Both the position numbers and the translations under genes were made by a program. From positions 1 to 7,827 of the forward strand of contig JAUNRO010000141.1 of the NCBI GenBank assembly GCA_030544185.1: a stretch of 7,827 nt of DNA. The letters are read 5' to 3'. Of this stretch, positions 1 through 7,316 are shown in pieces. This DNA comes from Propionibacteriaceae bacterium. GTDB lineage: Bacteria > Actinomycetota > Actinomycetes > Propionibacteriales > Propionibacteriaceae. Each line of letters opens with the position of its first letter. Within the stretch, counting starts at the first letter, position 1. A model generated the notes under the pieces. That model had not been told where the DNA came from and made no database searches. It worked only from the letters and a program-made list of their open reading frames with translations.

Positions 1-601
1 CAGCAAAACCAGCAGGATTGCGACGCCGGTGCGGGCCAGACGCAAGGCCCTGCGGTGCTGGCGGAGGTTCTCGCCATAAAGGGCGTCCCGGTCGGTTCCG
101 CTGATGGCGGCTGCCAGGTCGGCGAGCCGTTCCGTGAAGCGGGGGTCCTCCACAGATCCCGGATCGTCGAACCACGTCAGGTCGGTCCAGCGCGGTTCCT
201 CGTCGAAGGCGTTCCGCAGGATGGCTGGGATGGCCGTCGAGCTGTCGGTGAAGCAGTTCCGCGACCGGTCCCACTCAAGGTGGCCGGCAGCGTGCACCAG
301 AAGGATGCTGTCGGAATCCTTGTGGCTCAACCACCATTCGAGCTCTCGCTCGACATACTCGCTCTCGGCCGCACCAGGTGTCGCGATCAGGACAAGCCAC
401 GGGGCATTCCCCATCACCTGGGTGATGCTGCCCCACAGCGCCGAACGCGCCGAGAGGGACGCGTCATCGCGGAAGATGCGTCTGGCGCGGAGCTGGTTCC
501 ACGCCTTCCCGAACCGCTCCAGTTCCTTCTGGGGGGGCCAGGGCAAGGGTGGAGGACGAGGCACGCGAGTAAGAGATGAAAGCGTCGTAACTCTCAGGCA
601 T
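1..601 (-). pseudogene. TIR-domain protein, membrane-anchored type, 5' part with a frameshift; continues beyond the window
   Basis: Reading from an ATG at 601 gives MPESYDAFISYSRA, the classic first strand of a TIR domain, but this frame meets a stop after about 46 codons. Dropping one C from the seven-C run (plus-strand G 531-537) opens a frame to the window edge: 200 codons with QKELERFGKAW, the BB-loop motif IFRDDASLSA (residues 42-51), WLVLIATPGAAESEYVERE (68-86) with E86 at the usual catalytic glutamate position, and from about 192 a hydrophobic run GVAILLVLL that starts a membrane helix. In this family a TIR domain of about 180 residues is followed by a membrane segment and often WD40 or other repeats, but that part is off the window. 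TIR domains of bacterial defence proteins cleave NAD+ or make signalling nucleotides; enzymatic activity here is inferred. An in-frame GTG downstream of the normal start would avoid the frameshift but lose the first strand. The lesion could be a true mutation, a phase-variable tract or a sequencing error. Confidence 0.8.
531..537. repeat. Seven-base homopolymer (G on plus, C on the coding strand) at the TIR frameshift
   Basis: Seven consecutive G on the plus strand lie at codons 22-24 of the TIR gene. The frame upstream encodes the start of the TIR domain and the frame downstream encodes the rest. A tract of six would join them without any gap in the family alignment (TLALAPQKELERFGKAW). Homopolymers of this length are prone both to replication slippage and to base-calling errors. 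Confidence 0.75.
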
Positions 602-628
602 CTCAGGGAACCATCCTCTGGCCACTTC

Positions 629-658
629 TTGACAGGGACAGGGTAGTTGCACTACGTC
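629..658 (+). promoter_or_regulatory. Possible promoter and dyad operator between the divergent TIR and SNF2 genes
   Basis: TTGACA at 629-634 is a perfect -35 hexamer. With an 18-nt spacer it is followed by TACGTC (653-658), which is only a weak -10 match. Overlapping the spacer and the -10 is the perfect dyad GTAGT-TGC-ACTAC (643-655), the size of a small repressor half-site pair. It lies 42 bp upstream of the TIR start and 222 bp upstream of the chosen SNF2 start, so it could affect either gene. TAGGCT (697-702) and TATCGT (711-716) are other -10-like hexamers without a good -35. The rest of 602-876 shows no gene that I can support. Confidence 0.3.
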
Positions 659-864
659 GCAAGTTCTGCGAGTGCGCAGACCGACCCCAAGAGCGGTAGG
701 CTGGTATCGCTATCGTGGCTGGTCACATCCGAAGCGTCGATCTCGTGGGGGTCCGCTCGACCAGCCCGCATCTCGAGGCGTCTGCCAGCCACGGCTGCCC
801 AGGCGTCGGCCGCCCTCCGGGTGCGGCGCGGGCTCAGTCCCGCCGGGGCACGACCGACCGCTCC

Positions 865-873
865 GAGGAGGAG
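865..873 (+). promoter_or_regulatory. Strong Shine-Dalgarno sequence that sets the SNF2 ATPase start
   Basis: GAGGAGGAG contains AGGAGG (866-871), five bases before the GTG at 877. It is the best ribosome binding site in the window and is the reason for choosing 877 over the upstream in-frame GTG at 715. The 54 codons between the two starts read as low-complexity sequence and resemble no family that I know. Confidence 0.65.
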
Positions 874-876
874 TAC

Positions 877-3054
877 GTGGCTCAAGGAGCCCAGCGCTCG
901 AAGGGCGCTCGCACGCGCCAGAACGGTGCGTCCACGCGCCACAACGGCGCGCGCAACCGCAACCAGCGGCGACCCCAGCGCGACAACGAGGGCATCATCC
1001 CCGTGCTCGCCAAGGCCGTCCGCGAGGTCGAGGCCGCTGTCCAGCGGGGGCGGGTACAGGCCTCCACGCGCACCAGTTTCCAGGTGGTGGCTCTCCTCGT
1101 CCGCGAGGAGCGGGCCCGCCTCAAGGCGGACGGGGCGAAACCCGGGGGCCGGGGCGCGGAGGACCTGAAGCGCCTCGACGGCATCGCCACCATCCTGGCG
1201 ACGACGGCTGCCCGCGACCATTCCCTTCTCGGGCTGCTGGCCGATGACGCCGTGGTCACGGACCGCGCGCGGTCGCTGCGCCGCGAGCTCCTGGAGGCGG
1301 CCGGGATCGACGTGCCGGACGAGCCCGCGCCTGAGGCCGAGCCCGACGAGCCGGTCGAGCCCATGCCAGCCGAGCAGCGCCGCGTGGTGCCCCAGTCGGT
1401 CATCTCGCGCCAGCTCGCCAACCCCTTCCTCCCGCCCGACCTTTCTGCCGTCGCCCAGCGCTCGGTCAAGCCGCGCCGACTCGCAGGATGGGAGCTCATC
1501 GAGCCGCTGCTCCGGTCCTTCGAGGACGGCGGTGCCGCGTCGTCCATGGACCTGCCGGATCCGGTCAGCGCCCGGGTCGCGGGTGGGCTGGAGCTCATGC
1601 CGCACCAGGCGAGCGTGGTCACAGCCGCGGCGGAGGGCCACCGGACGTTCCTGCTCGCCGACGAGCCCGGCCTGGGCAAGACCGCCCAGGCGCTGCTCGC
1701 CGCGGAGGCGGCAGCGGCATACCCCTTGCTTGTCGTCGTCCCCAACGTGGTCAAGATGAACTGGGCGCGCGAGGCCGAGCTGTGGACGCCCCAGCACCCG
1801 GCGACCGTTGTCCACGGCGACGGCGACACGATCGACGGCTTCGCCGACATCATTATCGTCAACTACGAGGTGCTCGACCGGCACGTTGGCTGGCTCGGGA
1901 CGCTGGGGCTGCGCGGCATGGTGGTCGACGAGGCGCACTACATCAAGAACAAGAAGTCGCAGCGCTCCCAGAACGTCCTGCAGCTCTCCGAGCGGATCCG
2001 CGCGCGGACGGCCAACCCGCTGCTCATGGCCCTCACCGGCACCCCGCTGATCAACGACATCGAGGACTTCACGGCGATCTGGCAGTTCCTCGGGTGGATC
2101 GACGAGACCAGGCCGGTCGGTGAACTGATGACGGCGCTCGAGGAGACTGGTCTGACCCCGGCCGACCGCGGCTTCTCCAGGGCCGCGCGCGCGGCCGTCG
2201 TCGACCGTGGCATCGTCCGGCGGCGCAAGGTGGACGTGGCCGCCGACCTGCCCGCGCGCCGCGTGGCCGACGTCCCGGTCGAGATCGAGGGCGAGGCTGG
2301 CCGGTCCATCCGGGCCGCCGAGGAGAAGCTCGCCCGTCGCCTGGTGGATCGCTACGACCGCACGCTGGAGGCGCGGCAGCAGGGCGTCCACATGGACGGC
2401 ATCGACCACGACCTCGTGCGCCAGGTGGCCACGTGGGAGCGGTCGAGGAAGACCACGAAGGCGTCCGAGGAGAACGTCTTCACCATGATGCGGCGCATCG
2501 GTCAGGCCAAGGCCGGCCTCGCCGCCGACTACGCCGCACAGCTGGCCCGCAGCGCCGGCAAGGTCGTCTTCTTCGCCAAGCACATCGACGTCATGGACAC
2601 CGCCGAGGAGACCTTCGTCAAGCGGGGCCTGCGGTATGCCTCCATCCGCGGCGACCAGACGGCCTCGGCCCGGCAGAAGCAGATCGACGCGTTCACGAAC
2701 GACCCGGACGTCGCCGTCGTCGTGTGCTCGCTGACGGCCGCCGGCGTCGGGGTGAACCTGCAGGTCGCCTCCAACATGGTGCTCGCCGAGCTGTCCTGGA
2801 CTGACGCCGAGCAGACCCAGGCGATCGACCGTGTGCACCGCATCGGGCAGGACGAGCCGGTGACAGCCTGGCGGATCATCGCGGCGGAGACTCTGGACAC
2901 CAGGGTCGCCGAGCTGATCGACAGCAAGGCCGGGCTAGCGGCTCGCGCGCTGGATGGGGCGGACCAGGAGGTCGAGTCTTCGGACGTGCAGCTCGAGGCG
3001 TTGGTGACGCTCCTGGAGGACGCGCTGGCGGAACGGATCAGCGCTCGAATCTAG
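877..3054 (+). CDS. SNF2-family DEAD/DEAH-box ATPase (helicase-like), 725 aa
   Basis: This is a superfamily 2 ATPase of the Swi2/Snf2 group, expected to translocate on duplex DNA and remodel DNA-protein complexes in the cytoplasm. Visible motifs are DEPGLGKT (262-269, Walker A, motif I), VVPNVVKMNWARE (motif Ia region), DEAH (351-354, motif II), LTGTP (386-390, motif III), GKVVFFAKH from about 561 opening the second RecA lobe, and QAIDRVHRIGQ (648-658, motif VI). RRRKVDVAADLPARR between the lobes is the usual SNF2 protrusion sequence. Before the ATPase lies a basic, repetitive tail (residues 10-30), a helical stretch of unknown fold, and an acidic Pro/Glu linker (about 148-166). All core motifs look intact. 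The general pattern recalls SMARCAL1-like bacterial SNF2 proteins, but I see no HARP domain, nuclease or zinc finger. Start choice rests on the Shine-Dalgarno sequence at 865-873; a 779-aa form from GTG 715 is possible. The gene is divergent from the TIR gene and convergent with the gaj operon. A defence role is inferred from context only. Confidence 0.9.
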   Translation: MAQGAQRSKGARTRQNGASTRHNGARNRNQRRPQRDNEGIIPVLAKAVREVEAAVQRGRVQASTRTSFQVVALLVREERARLKADGAKPGGRGAEDLKRLDGIATILATTAARDHSLLGLLADDAVVTDRARSLRRELLEAAGIDVPDEPAPEAEPDEPVEPMPAEQRRVVPQSVISRQLANPFLPPDLSAVAQRSVKPRRLAGWELIEPLLRSFEDGGAASSMDLPDPVSARVAGGLELMPHQASVVTAAAEGHRTFLLADEPGLGKTAQALLAAEAAAAYPLLVVVPNVVKMNWAREAELWTPQHPATVVHGDGDTIDGFADIIIVNYEVLDRHVGWLGTLGLRGMVVDEAHYIKNKKSQRSQNVLQLSERIRARTANPLLMALTGTPLINDIEDFTAIWQFLGWIDETRPVGELMTALEETGLTPADRGFSRAARAAVVDRGIVRRRKVDVAADLPARRVADVPVEIEGEAGRSIRAAEEKLARRLVDRYDRTLEARQQGVHMDGIDHDLVRQVATWERSRKTTKASEENVFTMMRRIGQAKAGLAADYAAQLARSAGKVVFFAKHIDVMDTAEETFVKRGLRYASIRGDQTASARQKQIDAFTNDPDVAVVVCSLTAAGVGVNLQVASNMVLAELSWTDAEQTQAIDRVHRIGQDEPVTAWRIIAAETLDTRVAELIDSKAGLAARALDGADQEVESSDVQLEALVTLLEDALAERISARI
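904..966 (+). repeat. Three imperfect 21-bp tandem repeats in the N-terminal tail of the SNF2 gene
   Basis: The units 904-924, 925-945 and 946-966 encode GARTRQN, GASTRHN and GARNRNQ. Each is seven codons, keeps the frame, and begins with GGY-GCN. The tail is rich in Arg and Asn and carries little acidic charge, which suits a disordered nucleic-acid-binding extension. Copy-number change would lengthen or shorten the tail without a frameshift. Confidence 0.6.
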
Positions 3055-3414
3055 TCAACCGTTAGCACGCAGGCGCGAGTGACCCACACCGGAATGGGGC
3101 CGGTTCGTCTCGCCATCACTCGTGCGAAGTCCCATGGCCGTGCGGTGTCTGAGCTCGGCTCACGACGGGGTAGCCACGAGTGGTGTGCACGAGGCTGACC
3201 CCATCTTTGGGGGCCAGATGGCGCCAATCTGGTCGGAATGACTCCTTGAACTGGCCTCCAGACGGACGACCGCTCATCGGCTCTCGCCGGAGTATTGCAG
3301 CGCAGGCGCGGTAACGTAGGCCGCTCCCGTACCCAAGCAAGGTAGGGGACCCGACCCAGATCTTGGCACCGGTCTCAGACGACTGATGCTGCCCCGTGCG
3401 CTCGCTCTTATCGC
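3055..3414. other. Convergent intergenic gap of 360 bp with inverted repeats, no supported gene
   Basis: The gap separates the stop codons of the SNF2 gene (plus) and the gajB gene (minus). I see no tRNA and no convincing protein gene. A 74-codon minus-strand frame (3340-3116, inner ATG MSGRPSGG) has mixed third-position use, no good ribosome binding site and no family that I recognise. Two short hairpins lie side by side: CCCCA-TCTT-TGGGG (3199-3212) and CCAGAT-GGCGCCA-ATCTGG (3214-3232). The loop of the second holds the palindrome GGCGCC. Neither has a T-run. Confidence 0.5.
3065..3125. terminator. Possible U-less bidirectional terminator hairpin after the SNF2 gene
   Basis: CGAGTGA (3076-3082) is the exact inverse of TCACTCG (3116-3122). 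GCACG (3065-3069) can extend the pairing with CGTGC (3121-3125) across a left-side bulge. The loop holds a second small stem, CCGG (3089-3092) with CCGG (3100-3103). It begins 11 bp after the SNF2 stop. There is no T-tract, which is common for actinobacterial terminators, so termination is inferred from position and symmetry only. Confidence 0.3.
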
Positions 3415-5325
3415 TTAATCGAGGCGGATGAGCGGGACCCCCGCATCGGCGAGATCCTCATACAATTCGCCGAGTGGGGCGCGACCTCCTCGTTGGTCGC
3501 ACTGCGTGAAGACAAGCCGCTCGGCAGCGCGCGACACTCCGACGAAGAACGTCATAGTGGACTCGATCGTATCGCGGGTGTGAGCCCACCACTGGTCGCG
3601 GTCCAGGCCGATGAAGAACACCGTGTGGTACTCGAGGCCCTTGCTTCGGTGGACCGTGAGGAGGGGGACTGCGTCCGCATCATTGAAAGCTTCAGGGAAG
3701 GCATCCCACGAGTCGACTCTTCGAATGACCTGAGCGACCCTAATCTTGAAGGCGTCCAGGATGACTTGGATGTCTTCGGGTCGATCGCCGAAGACGCGCT
3801 TGGCGCCAGCGGAGTCAAGGTTGGCGAATCGGGCGAGCTTCTCTGTGAGTGCCTGAGTGACTTGTTCGTGCAGGTCAGGCGCTGCGTCGAACTCAAGTGG
3901 TGTCTGGGCGAACCACCAGCGGAGGTCCCCGAGGAAGTCAGTGAGGTCGTCCTCAAGTTGCGTTCCGACTTCGCGGTCGTGCGAGGGGGATACGGCACGT
4001 CCTAAGAGATCCGTGACTTCCTGCCAGACTTGTGGCTGGCCGCCGCGAGTGGTGGCGAGTCGGACGACGCCCACGAGCAGATGTACGAGGTCGTCTTTCA
4101 ACAGGTCGAGGAGGCGCATTTTGCCGACCTCGGCGTCGTCGTTGCGCAGCTTGAGCCCGACGGCGTGGAGAGCCTCAGTGAGCAGTGGCTCCAGGTCGGC
4201 GACCTTCTGGCGGGCAATGAGGGCGAATTCGCTCGGGTGCCGTCCAGACTGTTCGATGTCGGAAGCGATCCAGGCTGCGATGGCCTGTGCCTCGCGCTCG
4301 GCCGTGGCGAACGACCACACCTCGATCAGCGACCCCCCAACCGCCCGTGCGACCTGGGACTCTTGATGCTGGGTCTGCGGATCAAGCCGCTTCGCGAACC
4401 GGTGTTGCAGGTCGACGAGCTGCTGGGTGGAGCGGAAGTTCGAGACGAGGGCGAAAGGCTCTGCCGCGAAGTCGTGCTCGAACTGAGTGAACGCGTCACT
4501 AAGAGCTCCGGCCCAGCCCATAATGCGCTGCTTGCGATCGCCCACGGCGGTGACTGTCGTGCCGTGACCTGCGAACACCGACTTCAGGAACGAGTATTGG
4601 GCGTAGGTCGTGTCTTGAAACTCGTCGATGAAAACGAAGGGGTAGGTCGCCTGGAGCGCCCGCTGGAGTTGGGGACTAGTGCGGATCATCAGCTCGGCAA
4701 GACGGTTGAGCATGATGAAGTCAACCACTGGGTTCCGGTTCCCCAGGTAGGTGCGCGCCCACCATTGCTGGACGGCGTACTCGCGGGCGGTCGTCGGCGG
4801 CGGCTGCTCGGACGGCTCGGAGGGCAGGTCAAAAGCGCCGAGGACGTTCGGCAGGAACGAGGAGGCCGAGATTGAATGGACCTCGCCCTGGAGCCCGTCA
4901 GGTGCCGTTGCCGCGATATCGCTGAGGAACGCCTCGATCTCCGCTTTGCTAGAGAACTCGATCTTGTAGGTTTCCTCGAATGCCCATTCCTGCGGCAGAA
5001 GCCGGGTGAAGCGGTCGACGATGGACTTGGTGAACGCGTCGAAAGTCATCGAAGTGAAACGGCTGGCATGCTCAGGGAGGCGGGCTTGGACTCGGCGTCG
5101 AAGGTTCGCCGCGGCGTCGCGCTTGAAGGAGATCGCGAGGATCTGCTGCGGTGGCCGGCAGATCCCCGTCTCGAGGAGGTAACTGCCGCGCTGGGCAAGA
5201 AACTCTGTCTTACCGGCGCCAGGCCCGGCTGTCACGGATGCGGACCCGGCGCGTAATGCGTGCCACGCGGCCTCTTCCAGGTCGTCGATGCCCTGAGGTC
5301 GCCATGAAGCCGGATCGGTACTCAT
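3415..5325 (-). CDS. gajB: UvrD/Rep-type superfamily 1 helicase, Gabija GajB-like, 636 aa
   Basis: This is an SF1A DNA helicase and the presumed partner of the adjacent OLD-family nuclease. Motifs in order: AGPGAGKT (33-40, Walker A), ILAISFKRDAA (motif Ia region, 62-72), FIDEFQD (232-238, motif II; UvrD-type DEFQD), VGDRKQRIMGW (261-271, motif III with the Q-R-I core), SNFRST (295-300, motif IV), TVHRSKGLEY (557-566, motif V) and VGVSRA (595-600, motif VI). All the ATPase motifs are present. The protein is longer than the roughly 490-residue Bacillus GajB that I recall; the extra length falls mainly in the inserted 1B/2B regions. The ATG overlaps the upstream stop (ATGA, 5322-5325), so translation is probably coupled to gajA and the two proteins made in fixed ratio. 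In Gabija, GajB binds the GajA tetramer and its ATPase is triggered by DNA. A housekeeping UvrD/PcrA is unlikely because of the size, sequence and coupling to the OLD gene. No clear terminator follows the stop. Confidence 0.85.
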   Translation of the reverse strand: MSTDPASWRPQGIDDLEEAAWHALRAGSASVTAGPGAGKTEFLAQRGSYLLETGICRPPQQILAISFKRDAAANLRRRVQARLPEHASRFTSMTFDAFTKSIVDRFTRLLPQEWAFEETYKIEFSSKAEIEAFLSDIAATAPDGLQGEVHSISASSFLPNVLGAFDLPSEPSEQPPPTTAREYAVQQWWARTYLGNRNPVVDFIMLNRLAELMIRTSPQLQRALQATYPFVFIDEFQDTTYAQYSFLKSVFAGHGTTVTAVGDRKQRIMGWAGALSDAFTQFEHDFAAEPFALVSNFRSTQQLVDLQHRFAKRLDPQTQHQESQVARAVGGSLIEVWSFATAEREAQAIAAWIASDIEQSGRHPSEFALIARQKVADLEPLLTEALHAVGLKLRNDDAEVGKMRLLDLLKDDLVHLLVGVVRLATTRGGQPQVWQEVTDLLGRAVSPSHDREVGTQLEDDLTDFLGDLRWWFAQTPLEFDAAPDLHEQVTQALTEKLARFANLDSAGAKRVFGDRPEDIQVILDAFKIRVAQVIRRVDSWDAFPEAFNDADAVPLLTVHRSKGLEYHTVFFIGLDRDQWWAHTRDTIESTMTFFVGVSRAAERLVFTQCDQRGGRAPLGELYEDLADAGVPLIRLD

Positions 5326-7268
5326 GTTGTGGAGACCGCTTTCTCGATCCGGTCGATGAGACGCCCAATCCGCGGGGGTGGCTTCGCCAAGTCCTCCTTC
5401 GTGATGAACGACAGCGCTCGCAGGTGCGTGCTCGGCTTAGACTGGTTGACGAACAGATACCGGTACCACCGCAGGTCCTCCATCGCCTGCTCCGAGTTCC
5501 AGTACTCGATTTCTGGTCTGTCCTCGGTATCTCCGAGAACGGCATCCCGCGCATCGCCCGTCGACCGCGGCCCGGTCCTTCCGGCCTCGAGATGGCTGGT
5601 GTAGGCGTCGCGATAGTGCTGCAGGAGAGCCATGTCGAGGTCAAGCGGGACGCAGAAATAGGTGCCCCACTTCTCGAGGTGATCCAGCCACGCCTTGATC
5701 TGGTCCCTGGTGAGCCCCTTGATGTCGTCGGTCGAGTTGAAGTCCTCGATGCCCGCTGTTCCATCGAAGGGATCGATCCCATTTTCGATCAGACGTGTGC
5801 AGGCGTCTCGGAGGCGGCCTTCGCCTCCGCCGCCGCGGCCCCAGTCGAAGTCGAGGAGAGTGGCGTGCGGGATGCCCAGTTGGTTGAGCAGCCTCCAGAA
5901 GTGATTCGTGTGCCGGCCTCCGAGGGGGATGAAGGCTACGAACGACTGGTCGATGTGTATGTCCCGGGCGGCGGCCAGCCTGGGTACGACGACCTCCTCG
6001 GAGTCACCCTCACCCAATACGACGAAGCGGGCGAAGTAGAGCTCGGGGTGAGCGTGGACTGCTTCGCGTAGATACTTGCCCGCGTCGGTGGTGTCAGCGG
6101 GCAGAAGGATCGGGTTGACGCGGGTCGTCCGGGTGGCCCCGTCGACCCTGAAGTGTCGGATCTTCTCCGGTTCAATCCTGGCTACGGCGCTGGCCGAGTG
6201 GCTTGAGATCACGGCTTGCGCGCGGCCTGAGGCCGTGACGTCTTTCAGCTGCTGAACCACGCGCGACAGGAAATAAGGAGAGAGGTTGTTCTCTGGCTCC
6301 TCGATCGCTAGGAGCGTGAGGGTCGGGAGGGCCGTCGCGGTGACATCAAACTTGTCGTCGTGGGTGCCGGTGGCGATTCCCGACTCTAGGTCGAGAATGG
6401 CTGCGGTCATGGCGATGTGAAGCAACGACTGCTGTCCATCACTGAGCTCTCGGGCCGAGCGTGCTCGGCCCGTCGCCGACGGCTCGAACAACATCTCGGC
6501 GTTGGTGACCAGAAGACTCATGTCCCGACTGACCGGTTCGAACACGGGGTTGCGTTCAGTGCTTAGGTGATGCAGCTGCTGCCACCGTCCGGCTATCGCA
6601 TCGGTGACAGTGGAAACCACTGCTTCATCCTTGAATCTATCCGAGAGCGTGGCCGCGGCGGCGAGAGTCTCGTCGCGGAAGTCGTCGGACCACACGCCTG
6701 CACGCCACAGTCGTCCGCGAAGGAATGAAGCTACGTGGCGGGCACCATCCCTTGTCGCCGGCACGTAGACCATCTGGATTCGGTTGCGGTCCGATGGACG
6801 AAGCTGCGCCCAACTATCGCCGTATTCGTCGTCGAAGTTGAACACAACACGGCGGGTGTCCTCAATGGTGCCTTGGACGGGGCCTTCGGCTGTCCACCTC
6901 GCGTCGAGCACAATCCTCAGCTTGAGGCTCTGGCCGTCGAAGGCGGCCATATGTGCGAAGAACTCCGGGACAGTTGCCGAGGCATCAGCGCTGGGGTCGG
7001 CCAACTCGGGGAAAGCGAACACGGCGTCAATCCGCATTGTCCGGATGGTCGCCGGGGTGGTCTCGCTGTCAGGGACGTGGAAGTCCTCGACTCGGACCTG
7101 GCGCTGCTCGGCCACTACGCTGAATAGCCTGAGGAGTGCTTGGCAGGCCGCCGTCTTGCCCGAGGCGTTCATTCCTAGCAGCGCGGTCAACTGCTGGTCG
7201 AAGGTGATGGTGTGCGCTTCAGGGCCGAAGCACTGGAAATTGGTCAGCGTGACTCGTTCGAGGTACAT
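5322..7268 (-). CDS. gajA: OLD-family ABC ATPase-TOPRIM nuclease, Gabija GajA-like, 648 aa
   Basis: The N-terminal half is an SMC/Rad50-like ABC ATPase: MYLERVTLTNFQCF (1-14), GMNASGKT (32-39, Walker A), LSDGQQS (275-281, signature), LLAIEEPENNLSP (319-331, Walker B and D-loop) and SSHS (355-358, H-loop). The C-terminal half is a TOPRIM nuclease: VVLGEGDSEEVVVP (416-429) with E420 as the expected catalytic glutamate, LLDFDWGRGGGGEGR (471-485) with the D473/D475 pair, then PLDLDMALL (541-549) and NQSKPSTHLRAL (608-619), whose K611 may be the conserved lysine of class 2 OLD nucleases. Class 2 OLD genes are defined by a neighbouring UvrD-like helicase gene, as here. GajA cuts DNA when nucleotide pools fall during phage infection, and ATP represses it. 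The ATG at 7268 is preferred because OLD proteins begin just before this strand, though only a weak GAGAG precedes it. The frame stays open upstream to 7388, but that part lies in IS sequence; ATG 7310 is another option. About 648 residues is longer than the roughly 580 I recall for Bacillus GajA. Confidence 0.85.
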   Translation of the reverse strand: MYLERVTLTNFQCFGPEAHTITFDQQLTALLGMNASGKTAACQALLRLFSVVAEQRQVRVEDFHVPDSETTPATIRTMRIDAVFAFPELADPSADASATVPEFFAHMAAFDGQSLKLRIVLDARWTAEGPVQGTIEDTRRVVFNFDDEYGDSWAQLRPSDRNRIQMVYVPATRDGARHVASFLRGRLWRAGVWSDDFRDETLAAAATLSDRFKDEAVVSTVTDAIAGRWQQLHHLSTERNPVFEPVSRDMSLLVTNAEMLFEPSATGRARSARELSDGQQSLLHIAMTAAILDLESGIATGTHDDKFDVTATALPTLTLLAIEEPENNLSPYFLSRVVQQLKDVTASGRAQAVISSHSASAVARIEPEKIRHFRVDGATRTTRVNPILLPADTTDAGKYLREAVHAHPELYFARFVVLGEGDSEEVVVPRLAAARDIHIDQSFVAFIPLGGRHTNHFWRLLNQLGIPHATLLDFDWGRGGGGEGRLRDACTRLIENGIDPFDGTAGIEDFNSTDDIKGLTRDQIKAWLDHLEKWGTYFCVPLDLDMALLQHYRDAYTSHLEAGRTGPRSTGDARDAVLGDTEDRPEIEYWNSEQAMEDLRWYRYLFVNQSKPSTHLRALSFITKEDLAKPPPRIGRLIDRIEKAVSTT

Positions 7269-7316
7269 CGATGCTGCTCTCTGCTCGTACTCGGCACATC
7301 TACCAGCCATGTTACG

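Noticed and set aside
55..646. Two plus-strand frames of about 175-180 codons at the left edge
   Set aside because: They are shadows of the minus-strand TIR gene, whose restored frame matches a known domain motif by motif.
715..876. An N-terminal extension of the SNF2 protein from GTG 715
   Set aside because: There is no Shine-Dalgarno sequence, the sequence is low-complexity, and a very strong ribosome binding site precedes GTG 877. A leaderless start at 715 cannot be fully excluded.
652..2838. A 728-codon open frame on the minus strand opposite the SNF2 gene
   Set aside because: It is the product of high GC at third codon positions in the real plus-strand gene. Its translation is His/Asp/Leu/Gly-rich, has no recognisable motif, and lies opposite intact helicase motifs.
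3116..3340. A 74-codon minus-strand frame in the convergent gap
   Set aside because: It has no good ribosome binding site, mixed third-position composition and no recognised family, and it overlaps several hairpins. It could be a small hypothetical protein but I cannot support it.
4030..4875. A 281-codon plus-strand frame inside the helicase gene
   Set aside because: It lies antisense to conserved UvrD motifs (DEFQD, VGDRKQR, SNFRS), and its translation resembles no family.
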